A DNA stretch of 64,000 bases from Moorena sp. SIOASIH (GTDB taxonomy: Bacteria > Cyanobacteriota > Cyanobacteriia > Cyanobacteriales > Coleofasciculaceae): positions 62,001-126,000 of the forward strand of contig NZ_JAAHIH010000011.1 in assembly GCF_010671925.1 (NCBI RefSeq). The letters run 5' to 3'. The notes beneath the pieces were generated by a model that worked only from the letters and a program-made list of their open reading frames with translations, was not told the origin of the DNA and ran no database searches. This document shows, in pieces, positions 56,768 to 64,000 of the stretch (positions within the stretch are counted from its first letter, which is position 1; each line of letters opens with the position of its first letter). The position numbers and the translations under genes are program-made.

Positions 56768-57904
56768 ATGACACAACTTCCTACGTCTATCCCAACCCAT
56801 GATATTCCTCAACTCCCTAGACCAGAGGCGGAAGATCACCACCATCACCATCACCATCACCATCACCACCATGGTGATCATAGCCATAGCCATGGGGTGA
56901 TCGATCCCGAAATTGCGAGCTCTGCTCGGGGCATCTGGGCTGTCAAATGGTCACTGGTGGGCTTGGTGATCACTGCCATCTTGCAGGCAGTGGTGTTCTG
57001 GCTCTCTGGCAGTGTCGCTCTCCTGGCCGATCTAATTCACAACGTAGGGGATGCTATGACTGCTGTGCCCTTGGGGGTGGCCTTTCTAGTATCGCGACGC
57101 AAGCCAACCGCCAGATTTTCCTATGGCTTTGCTCGATTGGAAGACTTGGCCGGAGTGATGATTGTGGTGATTGTGCTGTTGAGTGCCGTGATTACCGCTT
57201 ATGAGTCTGTGGAGCGATTTTACCATCCTCAGCCCCTCCATCATTTGGGAGCCCTGGCAATTGCGGCCATCGTGGGCTTCATTGGCAACGAACTTGTGGC
57301 TCTTTTCCGGATTCGGGTTGGCCGGGAAATCAATAGCGCTGCCCTGATTGCTGATGGGTATCACGCCATGGCTGATGGTCTAGTCAGTCTGGCCGTGTTG
57401 GTCAGCGCTGTGGGGGTTGCCCTCGGCTATTCCTGGGCCGATCCCGTGATTGGTTTAGTGATCACAGCAGTGTTACTAAAAATTGTCTGGGAGTCGGGGC
57501 AGACTATTTTTAGTCGCTTGCTGGATGGCGTGGAACCAGAAGTGCTAGAATCCCTCAACCATGCTATCAATCATGTGCCTGAACTAGAACCTGACGCGAT
57601 TGACCTACGGTCACGCTACGCGATCGCAAACCTTCGACCCCGCTGGCTGGGGCATAGACTCCATGTAGAGATGGACATCATGCTACCACCGACTCTATCT
57701 CTTCAACAGACCCAAGGAATTACCAATACCGTTGAGGAGCAACTGAAAGCACACCTGCCCTATCTAGGCTTGATAGTGGTTCGAGCTGTACCTGATACCC
57801 AAACTAGGGAATCGGGAATCGGGAATCGGGAATCGGGAATCGGGAATCGGGAATCGGGAATCGGGAATCGGGAATCGGGAATCGGGAATCGGGAATCGGA
57901 ATAG
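56768..57904 (+). CDS. Cation diffusion facilitator (Zn/Co/Cd-type exporter) with His-rich N-terminus and repeat-derived tail
   Basis: 378 residues from MTQLPTSIP at 56768; the upstream 51 codons lack family character. A run of 12 His plus GDHSHSHG lies at 24-45. There are six membrane helices with the paired metal sites: LADLIHNVGDA (TM2, HxxxD) and ADGYHAMADG (TM5, HxxxD). The C-terminal cytoplasmic domain follows. It exports divalent metal against protons. The last ~33 residues are ESGIGNR repeats encoded by a 13-unit GGGAATC array (57807-57897), so the original stop was lost or bypassed and the repeat became coding. Confidence 0.9.
   Translation: MTQLPTSIPTHDIPQLPRPEAEDHHHHHHHHHHHHGDHSHSHGVIDPEIASSARGIWAVKWSLVGLVITAILQAVVFWLSGSVALLADLIHNVGDAMTAVPLGVAFLVSRRKPTARFSYGFARLEDLAGVMIVVIVLLSAVITAYESVERFYHPQPLHHLGALAIAAIVGFIGNELVALFRIRVGREINSAALIADGYHAMADGLVSLAVLVSAVGVALGYSWADPVIGLVITAVLLKIVWESGQTIFSRLLDGVEPEVLESLNHAINHVPELEPDAIDLRSRYAIANLRPRWLGHRLHVEMDIMLPPTLSLQQTQGITNTVEEQLKAHLPYLGLIVVRAVPDTQTRESGIGNRESGIGNRESGIGNRESGIGNRESE
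57807..57897 (+). repeat. Heptamer array GGGAATC x 13, within coding sequence
   Basis: Thirteen 7-bp units; three units (21 bp) encode one RESGIGN heptapeptide. It forms the 3' end of the CDF gene. Confidence 0.95.
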
Positions 57905-58030
57905 AAGATTTCACCAATCATTGAGAAGATTGTTTGACCCAGTGGTGCGTTACGGGAAGGGCTGTCTCAACAAGCGGCGACCGTTAAAATCAGGGCGAGC
58001 CCTTCCCTAACGCACCCTACGCCTTCCATC

Positions 58031-58099
58031 TTCCCTGTTCCCTGTTCCCTGTTCCCTGTTCCCTGTTCCCTGTTCCCTGTTCCCTGTTCCCTGTTCCCT
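58031..58099. repeat. Heptamer array TTCCCTG x ~9.5
   Basis: The reverse-complement spelling of the GGGAACA arrays, upstream of the isomerase gene. Confidence 0.9.
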
Positions 58100-58148
58100 A
58101 AAACCCAAAAAATTGCACCTCACCTAATTGAAAACCGCTATATTTGCC

Positions 58149-59108
58149 ATGCAGGACACAGCTACAACACTGATTAATCAAGAAACTTCACTGTCTGAAA
58201 TCCCGGTTAAGGGACAGGACGATCGACCCAAGCCACTGATTCGTATTTTGCGGGAACCATTGCTGCATTTCCTGGTTTTGGGTGCCCTGCTGTTTGGGCT
58301 GTATTTTTGGGTTGCTGGTCCTTCCATCACATCAGATTCTCCCAAGCACATTGACATATCTGCTGGCACCATTGAGTTTTTGAAAACAACCTGGCAGCGG
58401 CAGTGGGGACGAGAGCCGTTGCCCCAAGAGCTGGAAAGCTTAGTGGATAACTACGTTCGCGATGAAGTACTGTATCAGGAAGCCCTGGCATTGGGGTTAG
58501 ACCAAAATGACACGATTGTGCGGCGACGGGTGATTCAAAAGATGCAGTTCCTGACGGAAGATGTGTCACCCGTGCGGGAACCCTCGGATGAAGAGTTGCA
58601 AGCCTATTTAGGGGAGCATGCCGAGCGCTATACTATACCGGGCAAGTTTAGCTTTGCACAGATTTACTTCAGCCGGGACATGCGGCGCGATCGCACGGAT
58701 GCCGAAGCCCAGGATTTTCTGAATCAGTTGCAAGCCAACCCCAACCTGGAACGGTTCCAGCAGCTAGGAGACCGCTCCATGTTGCCCATAACCTATACCC
58801 TGGCCTCAGCTGAGACCCTAACCAACACCTTTGGTGGCACCTTTGCCCAGGAGATGGCTGGGGTTACTGAAACCGGCTGGCAAGGCCCGTTGCATTCCGC
58901 TTATGGCAGTCATCTGGTTTACGTTAGTGACATTCAACCGGGTCACGTTGCTACCTTGGCAGAGGTCAGAAGGGATGCCCGCCGGGACTGGATGAGAGAC
59001 CAGCGCCAACAGCTGGACGAGCAGTTCTATGAACAATTACGCGATCGCTACACCGTTTCCATTGACCAGGATGCCCTCAAGCAAGCTATTCAGGAGGACC
59101 AGGGATGA
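58149..59108 (+). CDS. PpiC/SurA-type peptidyl-prolyl isomerase, membrane-anchored
   Basis: 319 residues from the ATG at 58149 (MQDTATTLINQ); the TTG at 58128 is less likely. One helix near 40-62 (LLHFLVLGALLFGLYFWVAG) anchors it. A SurA-N-like helical part follows (ELESLVDNYVRDEVLYQEALALGLDQNDTIVRRRVIQKM). A degenerate parvulin domain comes next (KFSFAQIYFSR, FGGTFAQEMAG, GPLHSAYGSHLVYV). Its stop overlaps the next ATG (ATGA), so it is co-translated with the HupE/UreJ protein. Likely a periplasmic chaperone for the cassette's secreted enzymes; that role is inferred. Confidence 0.85.
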   Translation: MQDTATTLINQETSLSEIPVKGQDDRPKPLIRILREPLLHFLVLGALLFGLYFWVAGPSITSDSPKHIDISAGTIEFLKTTWQRQWGREPLPQELESLVDNYVRDEVLYQEALALGLDQNDTIVRRRVIQKMQFLTEDVSPVREPSDEELQAYLGEHAERYTIPGKFSFAQIYFSRDMRRDRTDAEAQDFLNQLQANPNLERFQQLGDRSMLPITYTLASAETLTNTFGGTFAQEMAGVTETGWQGPLHSAYGSHLVYVSDIQPGHVATLAEVRRDARRDWMRDQRQQLDEQFYEQLRDRYTVSIDQDALKQAIQEDQG

Positions 59109-60139
59109 ACCTAGGAAAATGGCTCTGTATTGCTCTGCTGGTTTGCCTCGGCCTGGGATATCATCCCGCCCCCGCCCAGGCCCACGGCTTTCAAACGTCC
59201 TACCTGGAACTACGAGAGCAACCCTCTGGCCAGGTGGACGTGGTCTGGAAAACCCCACCAGCCATGAGTTTTGGAGATGAAGGGCTGAGTAGTCCCATGA
59301 CCATTAGCCCGGTCTTTCCCAGCTACTGCACTGCAGTGACCGTGCCTGCAGTAACGGCTACTCCCGCCACCCGTGTCACCCGCTGGAGATTGGATTGCGG
59401 TAAAAACGGATTGGCTCAAGCAACCATTGCGTTTCCGGGACTGCTCCAAAGCTCTCTGGAAGTGCTATTGCGGGTGGAATGGGCCGATGGGCACTCCCAA
59501 ACCACCATGGTGCCCACTGGGGAAGAGACCTTCGTGATCCCAGAAAAAACCACTGTGTTGGCAGTGGGCCAGACCTACCTCAAACTTGGGGTCGAGCACA
59601 TTTTCAGCGGCATCGACCACTTGCTGTTTGTCTTAGGGCTAGTCTTAATTGTCGGACCATCCTGGCGTCTGGTCAAGACCATTACCGCCTTTACCCTAGC
59701 CCACAGCATTACCCTTGGTGCAGCTACCTTAGGTCTTGTGAATGTGCCCCAAGCTCCAGTGGAAGCCGTGATTGCCCTCAGCATTTTGTTCTTAGCGTCA
59801 GAGCTAGCCCACAGCCGCCTGGGTAAGCCAGGATTGACTGAGCAATATCCCTGGCTAGTGGCTCTGACCTTTGGACTGCTCCACGGCTTTGGCTTTGCGG
59901 GAGCCTTGGCAGAGGTGGGATTACCCCCCCAAGACATTCCCCCAGCCCTGTTGTTTTTCAATGTTGGGGTGGAGTTGGGACAACTGGCCTTTGTGTTAGT
60001 AGTCGTTGCTGTGATGGAGAGCCTGAAACGGTTTGGCCCTGAGCAATACCCGCGCTGGCTGGGTTGGGTGCCCACCTATAGTATTGGCATTCTGGCCTCG
60101 TTCTGGTGTTTCCAGCGGGTTGCTGCCTTTTGGGGGTGA
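59105..60139 (+). CDS. HupE/UreJ-family membrane protein
   Basis: 344 residues. A signal sequence (LLVCLGLGYHPAPAQA) exposes an N-terminal His (HGFQTSYLELRE), followed by a ~140-residue outside domain. Six or seven helices then contain GIDHLLFVLGLVLI, TLAHSITL and LLHGFGFAGALAEVGLP. The histidine/aspartate placement is that of HupE/UreJ metal permeases (nickel/cobalt class); the ion here is not known. ATGA overlap with the isomerase gene supports one operon. Confidence 0.85.
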   Translation: MNLGKWLCIALLVCLGLGYHPAPAQAHGFQTSYLELREQPSGQVDVVWKTPPAMSFGDEGLSSPMTISPVFPSYCTAVTVPAVTATPATRVTRWRLDCGKNGLAQATIAFPGLLQSSLEVLLRVEWADGHSQTTMVPTGEETFVIPEKTTVLAVGQTYLKLGVEHIFSGIDHLLFVLGLVLIVGPSWRLVKTITAFTLAHSITLGAATLGLVNVPQAPVEAVIALSILFLASELAHSRLGKPGLTEQYPWLVALTFGLLHGFGFAGALAEVGLPPQDIPPALLFFNVGVELGQLAFVLVVVAVMESLKRFGPEQYPRWLGWVPTYSIGILASFWCFQRVAAFWG

Positions 60140-60199
60140 GTTGATCACTTAGCGGACGCAAAAACCAGAAATCTTACCCAAAACCCTCTGTCAGAAAAT

Positions 60200-60265
60200 A
60201 TCCTGGCATCTCACAATTACAAGTTTGGTCATTTCAACAATGTATTAACTGAGTGTAAGTCCAGC
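60200..60265 (+). repeat. 66-bp direct repeat, left copy
   Basis: It starts ATCCTGGCATCTCAC and ends GTGTAAGTCCAGC, and matches 62514-62579 with one mismatch. Ends CTGG/CCAG are complementary. It lies 86 bp before the DUF3604 start. Confidence 0.95.
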
Positions 60266-60350
60266 GATCGCAACCAAAAGTGAACCTATGGACATCTCGT
60301 CCGGCGTTCAACAATCCAACAAAAAACAATTCCCACAGGAGTTGACTAAC

Positions 60351-62498
60351 ATGAATCGAATAGTTTCACTTTCGCAAATCCGCAAACTATTTATAATAGG
60401 GTTGTGTATTTGCTTTGTGATCGGAAACATCCTCTTTGTCTCTAGCAGTGCTCTGGCAGCATCGTTGCCACCTGGAGAATACGAACGGGTAGGGGAAGCC
60501 GTAATCCCAGTACCTGACTATGGCTATTCCCCCTATGCGGGCGGACGTGAATTTCCCCAACAGGTGTTTTGGGGAGATACTCACTTGCATACGGTCTATT
60601 CCTTCGATGCGGGTGCAGCTGGAACTCGTTTGACCCCTGAAGATTCCTATCGATTTGCCCGGGGAGAGGAAGTCACGACCGAAACCGGACAACGGGTGAA
60701 GTTGTCTCGTGCCTTAGATTTTTTAGTCGTCACCGATCACTCTGACGGTCTGGGGTCTTTTCAACAACTGCTGGCAGGCGAACCGCCTGAAATTCTGGAA
60801 GATCCCACGGTTGCCCGGTGGCATGAAATGGTCAACGGCACCCCTGAAGAGCAAGCCCAAGCCCAGAAAGAGATCACGGAGGCGTTTGGCAAAGGAGAGG
60901 CTCCCGAGGTAATTTACCCTCCAAAAGAGGAGGATTTCCGCACTGCCTGGGAAGCAGAAGTGGATGTCGCTGAAGCCTACAACAACCCCGGCAAATTTAC
61001 CTCAATCATTGGCTATGAGTGGACTTCCCAGGTAAATAACAATAACCTTCACCGCAACGTGCTCTTCCGCGATGACGGGTGCCTGGCCAAGCTTGTACTT
61101 CCTTTCACCACAGTCAATACCAGCGACCCCGAAAAACTCTGGGATTGGATGGAGAGCTACGAAGAGACGTACAAAGGGAACGTGCTGGCGATTCCCCACA
61201 ACGGCAACCTGAGCAATGGTCTGATGTTTGCAGATACGGACAGCTACGGCCAGCCCCTGAGCGAAACCTATGCCCAACGGCGACAGCTCTGGGAACCGCT
61301 CTATGAAGTCATCCAGATCAAAGGTACCGGCGAAGCCCATCCGTTGCTGTCTCCCACCGATGAATTTGCGGGTTTTGAGATTGCGGGCTGGGACGAAGGC
61401 AACATGGTGAACGACCCCAAACCCGAAGACCCAGCAGCCAGGAAAGAGATGTACTCCCACGAATACGCTCGCGCTGCCCTCAAGAACGGACTGGAGTTTG
61501 AAGAAAAACTGGGTACGAATCCCTTCAAGTTTGGTCTGGTTGGTTCTTCCGACTCCCACATCGCATTGTCGGCGGTGGAAGAAAACAACTACTTTGGTAA
61601 GTTTCCTATTGAAGCTCCCAGTCCCCACCGGGCTATAGATCAGACCAGTGTAAATCGTATCGGATGGCAGTACGTGTCGTCTGGATATGTGGGCGTTTGG
61701 GCCCGCGAGAATACCCGTGAATCCCTGTTCGATGCCATGGAACGACGGGAAGTTTATGCCACGAGTGGGCCACGCATGGTGGTTCGCTTCTTCGGCGGTT
61801 GGGACTTTACCCCGGAAGATGCAAGTCGTAACCCCGGTGATGTGGGCTATGCCAAGGGAGTTTCCATGGGCAGTGATCTGACCAGTATGCCGGAAGGGAA
61901 AGCACCGACCTTTTTGGTGGCTGCATTGAAGGATCCGATTCGGGCAAACCTCGATCGGATTCAAATTGTCAAGGGCTGGCTGGATGCTGACGACAACACC
62001 CACGAGAAAATCTACAATGTGGCTTGGTCTGGCGATCGCGCCATCAGTCTTGATGCAGATGGCAGCAAGTTGTCACCTGTGGGCAATACCGTGGACACCG
62101 ATACAGCCGAGTGGACAAACACCATTGGTGCGGTTGAGCTAGCACAGGTTTGGACAGACCCGGACTTTGATCCCACCCAAAGGGCATTTTACTACGCACG
62201 GGTGCTGGAAATTCCGACTCCTCGTTGGACGGACTACGACAAAGCGTTTTACGGCGACGAGTGGTGTGCTGAAAAGAGTATCAAGCAGAAGATCGAGGAG
62301 AAAATCACGCAGAAATCTATTTGCGACGAAATTCCCCTCACCTTACAGGAACGGGTTTATACCTCTCCTATCTGGTATTCTCCAGCTAAGACGATCAACC
62401 TCCCATCCCTGCCTGCCCAAGCTGTTGAAAATATGAGTCACGAAGATTTTTGGAATCGAATCATTCAGGAGGTTGAGAAACATTATTCAACCAAATGA
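60351..62498 (+). CDS. Secreted DUF3604 protein (PHP-like metal hydrolase)
   Basis: 715 residues from ATG 60351, supported by ACAGGAG eight to ten bases upstream; the ATG at 60288 is an alternative. A signal (LFIIGLCICFVIGNILFVSSSALA) leads to the mature chain. PHP-type metal motifs: FWGDTHLHTVYSFDAG near residue 75, DFLVVTDHSDG near 125, GYEWTS near 220, AIPHNGNLSNG near 275, and GSSDSHIALS near 395. Members of DUF3604 have no settled reaction; the motif set argues for a metal-dependent phosphoester- or amidohydrolase-like enzyme. It is flanked by 66-bp direct repeats and preceded by a HupE/UreJ gene. Confidence 0.88.
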   Translation: MNRIVSLSQIRKLFIIGLCICFVIGNILFVSSSALAASLPPGEYERVGEAVIPVPDYGYSPYAGGREFPQQVFWGDTHLHTVYSFDAGAAGTRLTPEDSYRFARGEEVTTETGQRVKLSRALDFLVVTDHSDGLGSFQQLLAGEPPEILEDPTVARWHEMVNGTPEEQAQAQKEITEAFGKGEAPEVIYPPKEEDFRTAWEAEVDVAEAYNNPGKFTSIIGYEWTSQVNNNNLHRNVLFRDDGCLAKLVLPFTTVNTSDPEKLWDWMESYEETYKGNVLAIPHNGNLSNGLMFADTDSYGQPLSETYAQRRQLWEPLYEVIQIKGTGEAHPLLSPTDEFAGFEIAGWDEGNMVNDPKPEDPAARKEMYSHEYARAALKNGLEFEEKLGTNPFKFGLVGSSDSHIALSAVEENNYFGKFPIEAPSPHRAIDQTSVNRIGWQYVSSGYVGVWARENTRESLFDAMERREVYATSGPRMVVRFFGGWDFTPEDASRNPGDVGYAKGVSMGSDLTSMPEGKAPTFLVAALKDPIRANLDRIQIVKGWLDADDNTHEKIYNVAWSGDRAISLDADGSKLSPVGNTVDTDTAEWTNTIGAVELAQVWTDPDFDPTQRAFYYARVLEIPTPRWTDYDKAFYGDEWCAEKSIKQKIEEKITQKSICDEIPLTLQERVYTSPIWYSPAKTINLPSLPAQAVENMSHEDFWNRIIQEVEKHYSTK

Positions 62499-62513
62499 TC
62501 AAGTAAATCTATG

Positions 62514-62579
62514 ATCCTGGCATCTCACAATTACAAGTTTGGTGATTTCAACAATGTATTAACTGAGTGTAAGTCCAGC
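62514..62579 (+). repeat. 66-bp direct repeat, right copy
   Basis: Second copy of the repeat, 15 bp after the DUF3604 stop and ~60 bp before the IscB omega RNA. Confidence 0.95.
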
Positions 62580-62640
62580 ATTTCCCTTGTTTTAACAGAA
62601 ACGATTTACCAAACCCTATCTAATTTAAGTAGTAATATCC

Positions 62641-62923
62641 GGTCAATAACTCACCGCTAAGTCTTTTCAGACTATAGCGGGAGCTTGAAAAAGCTCATAA
62701 TTGACCAGTCTAAGTTCCTAAAGAACTACGTTATTCCTAAGTGTTAAGGTTCCTACCTGAGGATGCGTAGCTAGTCTTCAGCTCTAGAACCCGGTCGTTA
62801 AACAGGTGTATTTGAGTTAAGCCAGTGCGACTGGGAAAGTACCGAGGAATAACATTGACGTTCGCGCAAGCGTGTGCGAAGCACTCAGCTAACTTAACCC
62901 TAGTAATAGGAGAAAACACAATT
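62641..62923 (+). ncRNA. IscB omega RNA (HEARO-type)
   Basis: Dense structure directly before iscB, where this RNA is expected. GGTCAAT (62641) pairs with ATTGACC (62700), enclosing two hairpins: CCGCTA-AGTCT/AGACT-A-TAGCGG (62654-62680) and GAGCTT-GAAA-AAGCTC (62681-62696). Downstream, GTTAAG (62816) pairs with CTTAAC (62893) around CCAGT/ACTGG (62822-62834) and TTCGC/GCGAA hairpins. The guide should be the ~15-20 nt just 5' of 62641. Limits are approximate. Confidence 0.7.
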
Positions 62924-64000
62924 ATGCGTGTCTTTGTACTCAACAAAAACCGACAACCCTTAGATCCATGCAAGCCTGCGAGAGCCAGAATTTTACTTTC
63001 GGTAGGAAAAGCAAAGGTCTATCGTCGTTACCCATTTACCATAATTTTGACGGAGGAAGTAAAACAGCCAATAACTCACGATCACCAACTCAAAATAGAT
63101 CCTGGAGCAAAAATAAGCGGTTTAGCTATCGTCCAAGGAAAACGAGTAATCTGGGGATCTGAACTTACCCATCGAGGGTTTCAAATACAAGAGGCTTTGA
63201 CCTCTCGTAGACAATTGAGACGTAGTAGACGTAATCGCAAGACTCGATACCGCAAGCCCAGGTTTCTTAACAGAACTAGATCAAAAGGCTGGTTAGCCCC
63301 CAGCTTGACGTCTAGGGTTCAAAATATTTTAACTTGGGTTAAAAAGTTGAGTCGATTCTGTCCTGTCACCGGCATATCCCAAGAATTGGTTAGGTTCGAC
63401 ACTCAAAAGCTGCAAAATCCTGAAATATCTGGTATCGAGTACCAACAGGGTACACTTTACGGCTATGAACTTCGGGAATATTTACTTGAAAAATGGAATC
63501 GCAAGTGTGCTTATTGTGGGGCAACAGGTACTCAGTTAGAAATCGAGCATATCAAGCCATTATCTAAAGGTGGTTCCAATCGGGTTTCTAATTTAACTAT
63601 TGCGTGTCATCCATGTAACCAGGCTAAATCCAATCAAGATATTGAGCTTTTTTTGTCTAATAAGCCTAGTATCTTGAAACGAATACTGAGTCAATCATTA
63701 CGCCCCCTGGCTGATGCGGCTTCTGTTAACTCAACTCGCTGTACGTTGTACTACGAACTGAAATCAATAGGATTGCCTGTTGAAGTGGGTAGCGGCGGAT
63801 TAACAAAATTCAACAGGTGCCGCCAAAATCTTCCTAAAACTCATTGGTTAGATGCGGCCAATGTGGGAAAAGTTGAAACTCTGATTATTGAAGTAACCCT
63901 ACCTTTGGCAATATCAGCTAAGGGACACGGCACTCGTCAGCTCTGTAGGACTAATAAGTATGGGTTTCCCACTCGTCATTGCTCCAGAATTAAATTTCAC
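62924..64000 (+). CDS. iscB: RNA-guided nuclease IscB, partial at right edge
   Basis: The ATG at 62924 has TAATAGGAG upstream; at least 359 codons are open to the window end. Order of parts: N-terminal PLMP-like domain (QPLDPCKPARARILLSVGKAKVYRR); RuvC-I Asp in LKIDPGAKISGLAI near 60; arginine-rich bridge helix near 95-117 (RRQLRRSRRNRKTRYRKPR); RuvC-II Glu in ISQELVRFD near 155; HNH domain with CAYCG and LEIEHIKPLSKGGSN, then CHPCNQAKS near 197-240; RuvC-III HWLDAAN near 306. All catalytic residues are visible. IscB uses the upstream omega RNA to cut DNA and is the ancestor-type of Cas9. It is carried by IS200/IS605-like elements; no tnpA is visible before it. Confidence 0.92.
   Translation, partial: MRVFVLNKNRQPLDPCKPARARILLSVGKAKVYRRYPFTIILTEEVKQPITHDHQLKIDPGAKISGLAIVQGKRVIWGSELTHRGFQIQEALTSRRQLRRSRRNRKTRYRKPRFLNRTRSKGWLAPSLTSRVQNILTWVKKLSRFCPVTGISQELVRFDTQKLQNPEISGIEYQQGTLYGYELREYLLEKWNRKCAYCGATGTQLEIEHIKPLSKGGSNRVSNLTIACHPCNQAKSNQDIELFLSNKPSILKRILSQSLRPLADAASVNSTRCTLYYELKSIGLPVEVGSGGLTKFNRCRQNLPKTHWLDAANVGKVETLIIEVTLPLAISAKGHGTRQLCRTNKYGFPTRHCSRIKFH

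Noticed and set aside
61002..62003. 333-codon reverse-strand frame inside the DUF3604 gene
   Set aside because: It lies wholly antisense to a gene with clear PHP-like motifs; it has no ribosome site and no recognisable domain, and open antisense frames are expected in higher-GC coding DNA.
1..64000. tRNA or rRNA genes
   Set aside because: I scanned for T-loop-like GGTTCGAATCC patterns and rRNA landmarks and found none that could be folded; absence cannot be proven without a covariance search.

Overview
The window comes from a filamentous, secondary-metabolite-rich cyanobacterium, and the style fits Moorena/Lyngbya-type genomes. Evidence for a cyanobacterium: psaA and psaB for photosystem I, a glnB gene behind a perfect NtcA box, an RpaB-type HLR1 site before psaA, a PEP-CTERM protein, many GCGATCGC (HIP1) octamers, and abundant heptamer tandem arrays and short palindromic repeats. 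The genus is an inference; no rRNA or tRNA gene was seen.

Layout. (1) 1-13.3 kb: the 3' end of an NRPS or NRPS/PKS cluster. It has the tail of an A-Ox-PCP protein and a 2,587-residue NRPS ordered docking-C-FkbH-PCP-C-A(Gly)-PCP-TE, which puts a glyceryl-loading FkbH domain where an A domain would sit. A P450, a stand-alone HxxxDG acyltransferase and a fatty-acyl-AMP ligase follow. (2) 13.35-17.2 kb: a graveyard of nested elements. It holds an IS4 fragment, an IS630 whose transposase carries two copies of a ~52-bp cruciform repeat, and an IS607 element whose tnpA is split by a 231-bp and a 75-bp MITE-like insertion. (3) 17.2-24.8 kb: GNAT acetyltransferase, CPXCG zinc-ribbon protein, a VIT/VWA protein with an 18 x 24-bp internal repeat, a retropepsin-like protease and a repeat-rich lipoprotein. 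(4) 25.4-30.1 kb: psaA-psaB with regulatory site, intergenic hairpin and terminator. (5) 30.5-41.7 kb: a kinase-TM-TPR-periplasmic-binding sensor fusion; a lipoprotein gene cleanly split by an apparently intact IS200/IS605 (tnpA + tnpB) element; a 59-residue membrane protein; a TPR protein; an EF-G-like GTPase. (6) 41.8-52.7 kb: small membrane protein, PEP-CTERM protein, AAA-like ATPase, FeoB, glnB with an unusual T-loop, a DUF3531-like protein, a coiled-coil unknown, and an AraC regulator with one nonsense codon. (7) 54.5-62.5 kb: a block that looks more GC-rich by eye, encoding a secreted sulfatase, a CDF metal exporter, a PpiC-type isomerase translationally coupled to a HupE/UreJ protein, and a secreted DUF3604 (PHP-like) hydrolase. 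The DUF3604 gene lies between two 66-bp direct repeats. (8) 62.6-64 kb: an IscB RNA-guided nuclease preceded by its omega RNA; the gene runs off the right edge.

How the parts work together. Region 1 should build a thiazole/oxazole- and glycerate-containing depsipeptide, oxidised and acylated by the small enzymes. Regions 4-6 are ordinary chromosomal housekeeping and signalling. Region 7 looks like a transferred envelope/periplasmic degradation cassette. Throughout, mobile DNA of several size classes (IS elements, MITEs, ~50-bp palindromes, 7-bp arrays) is inserted into other mobile DNA and into host genes, in several cases keeping frames open. All functional statements are by motif reading; no database search was run.
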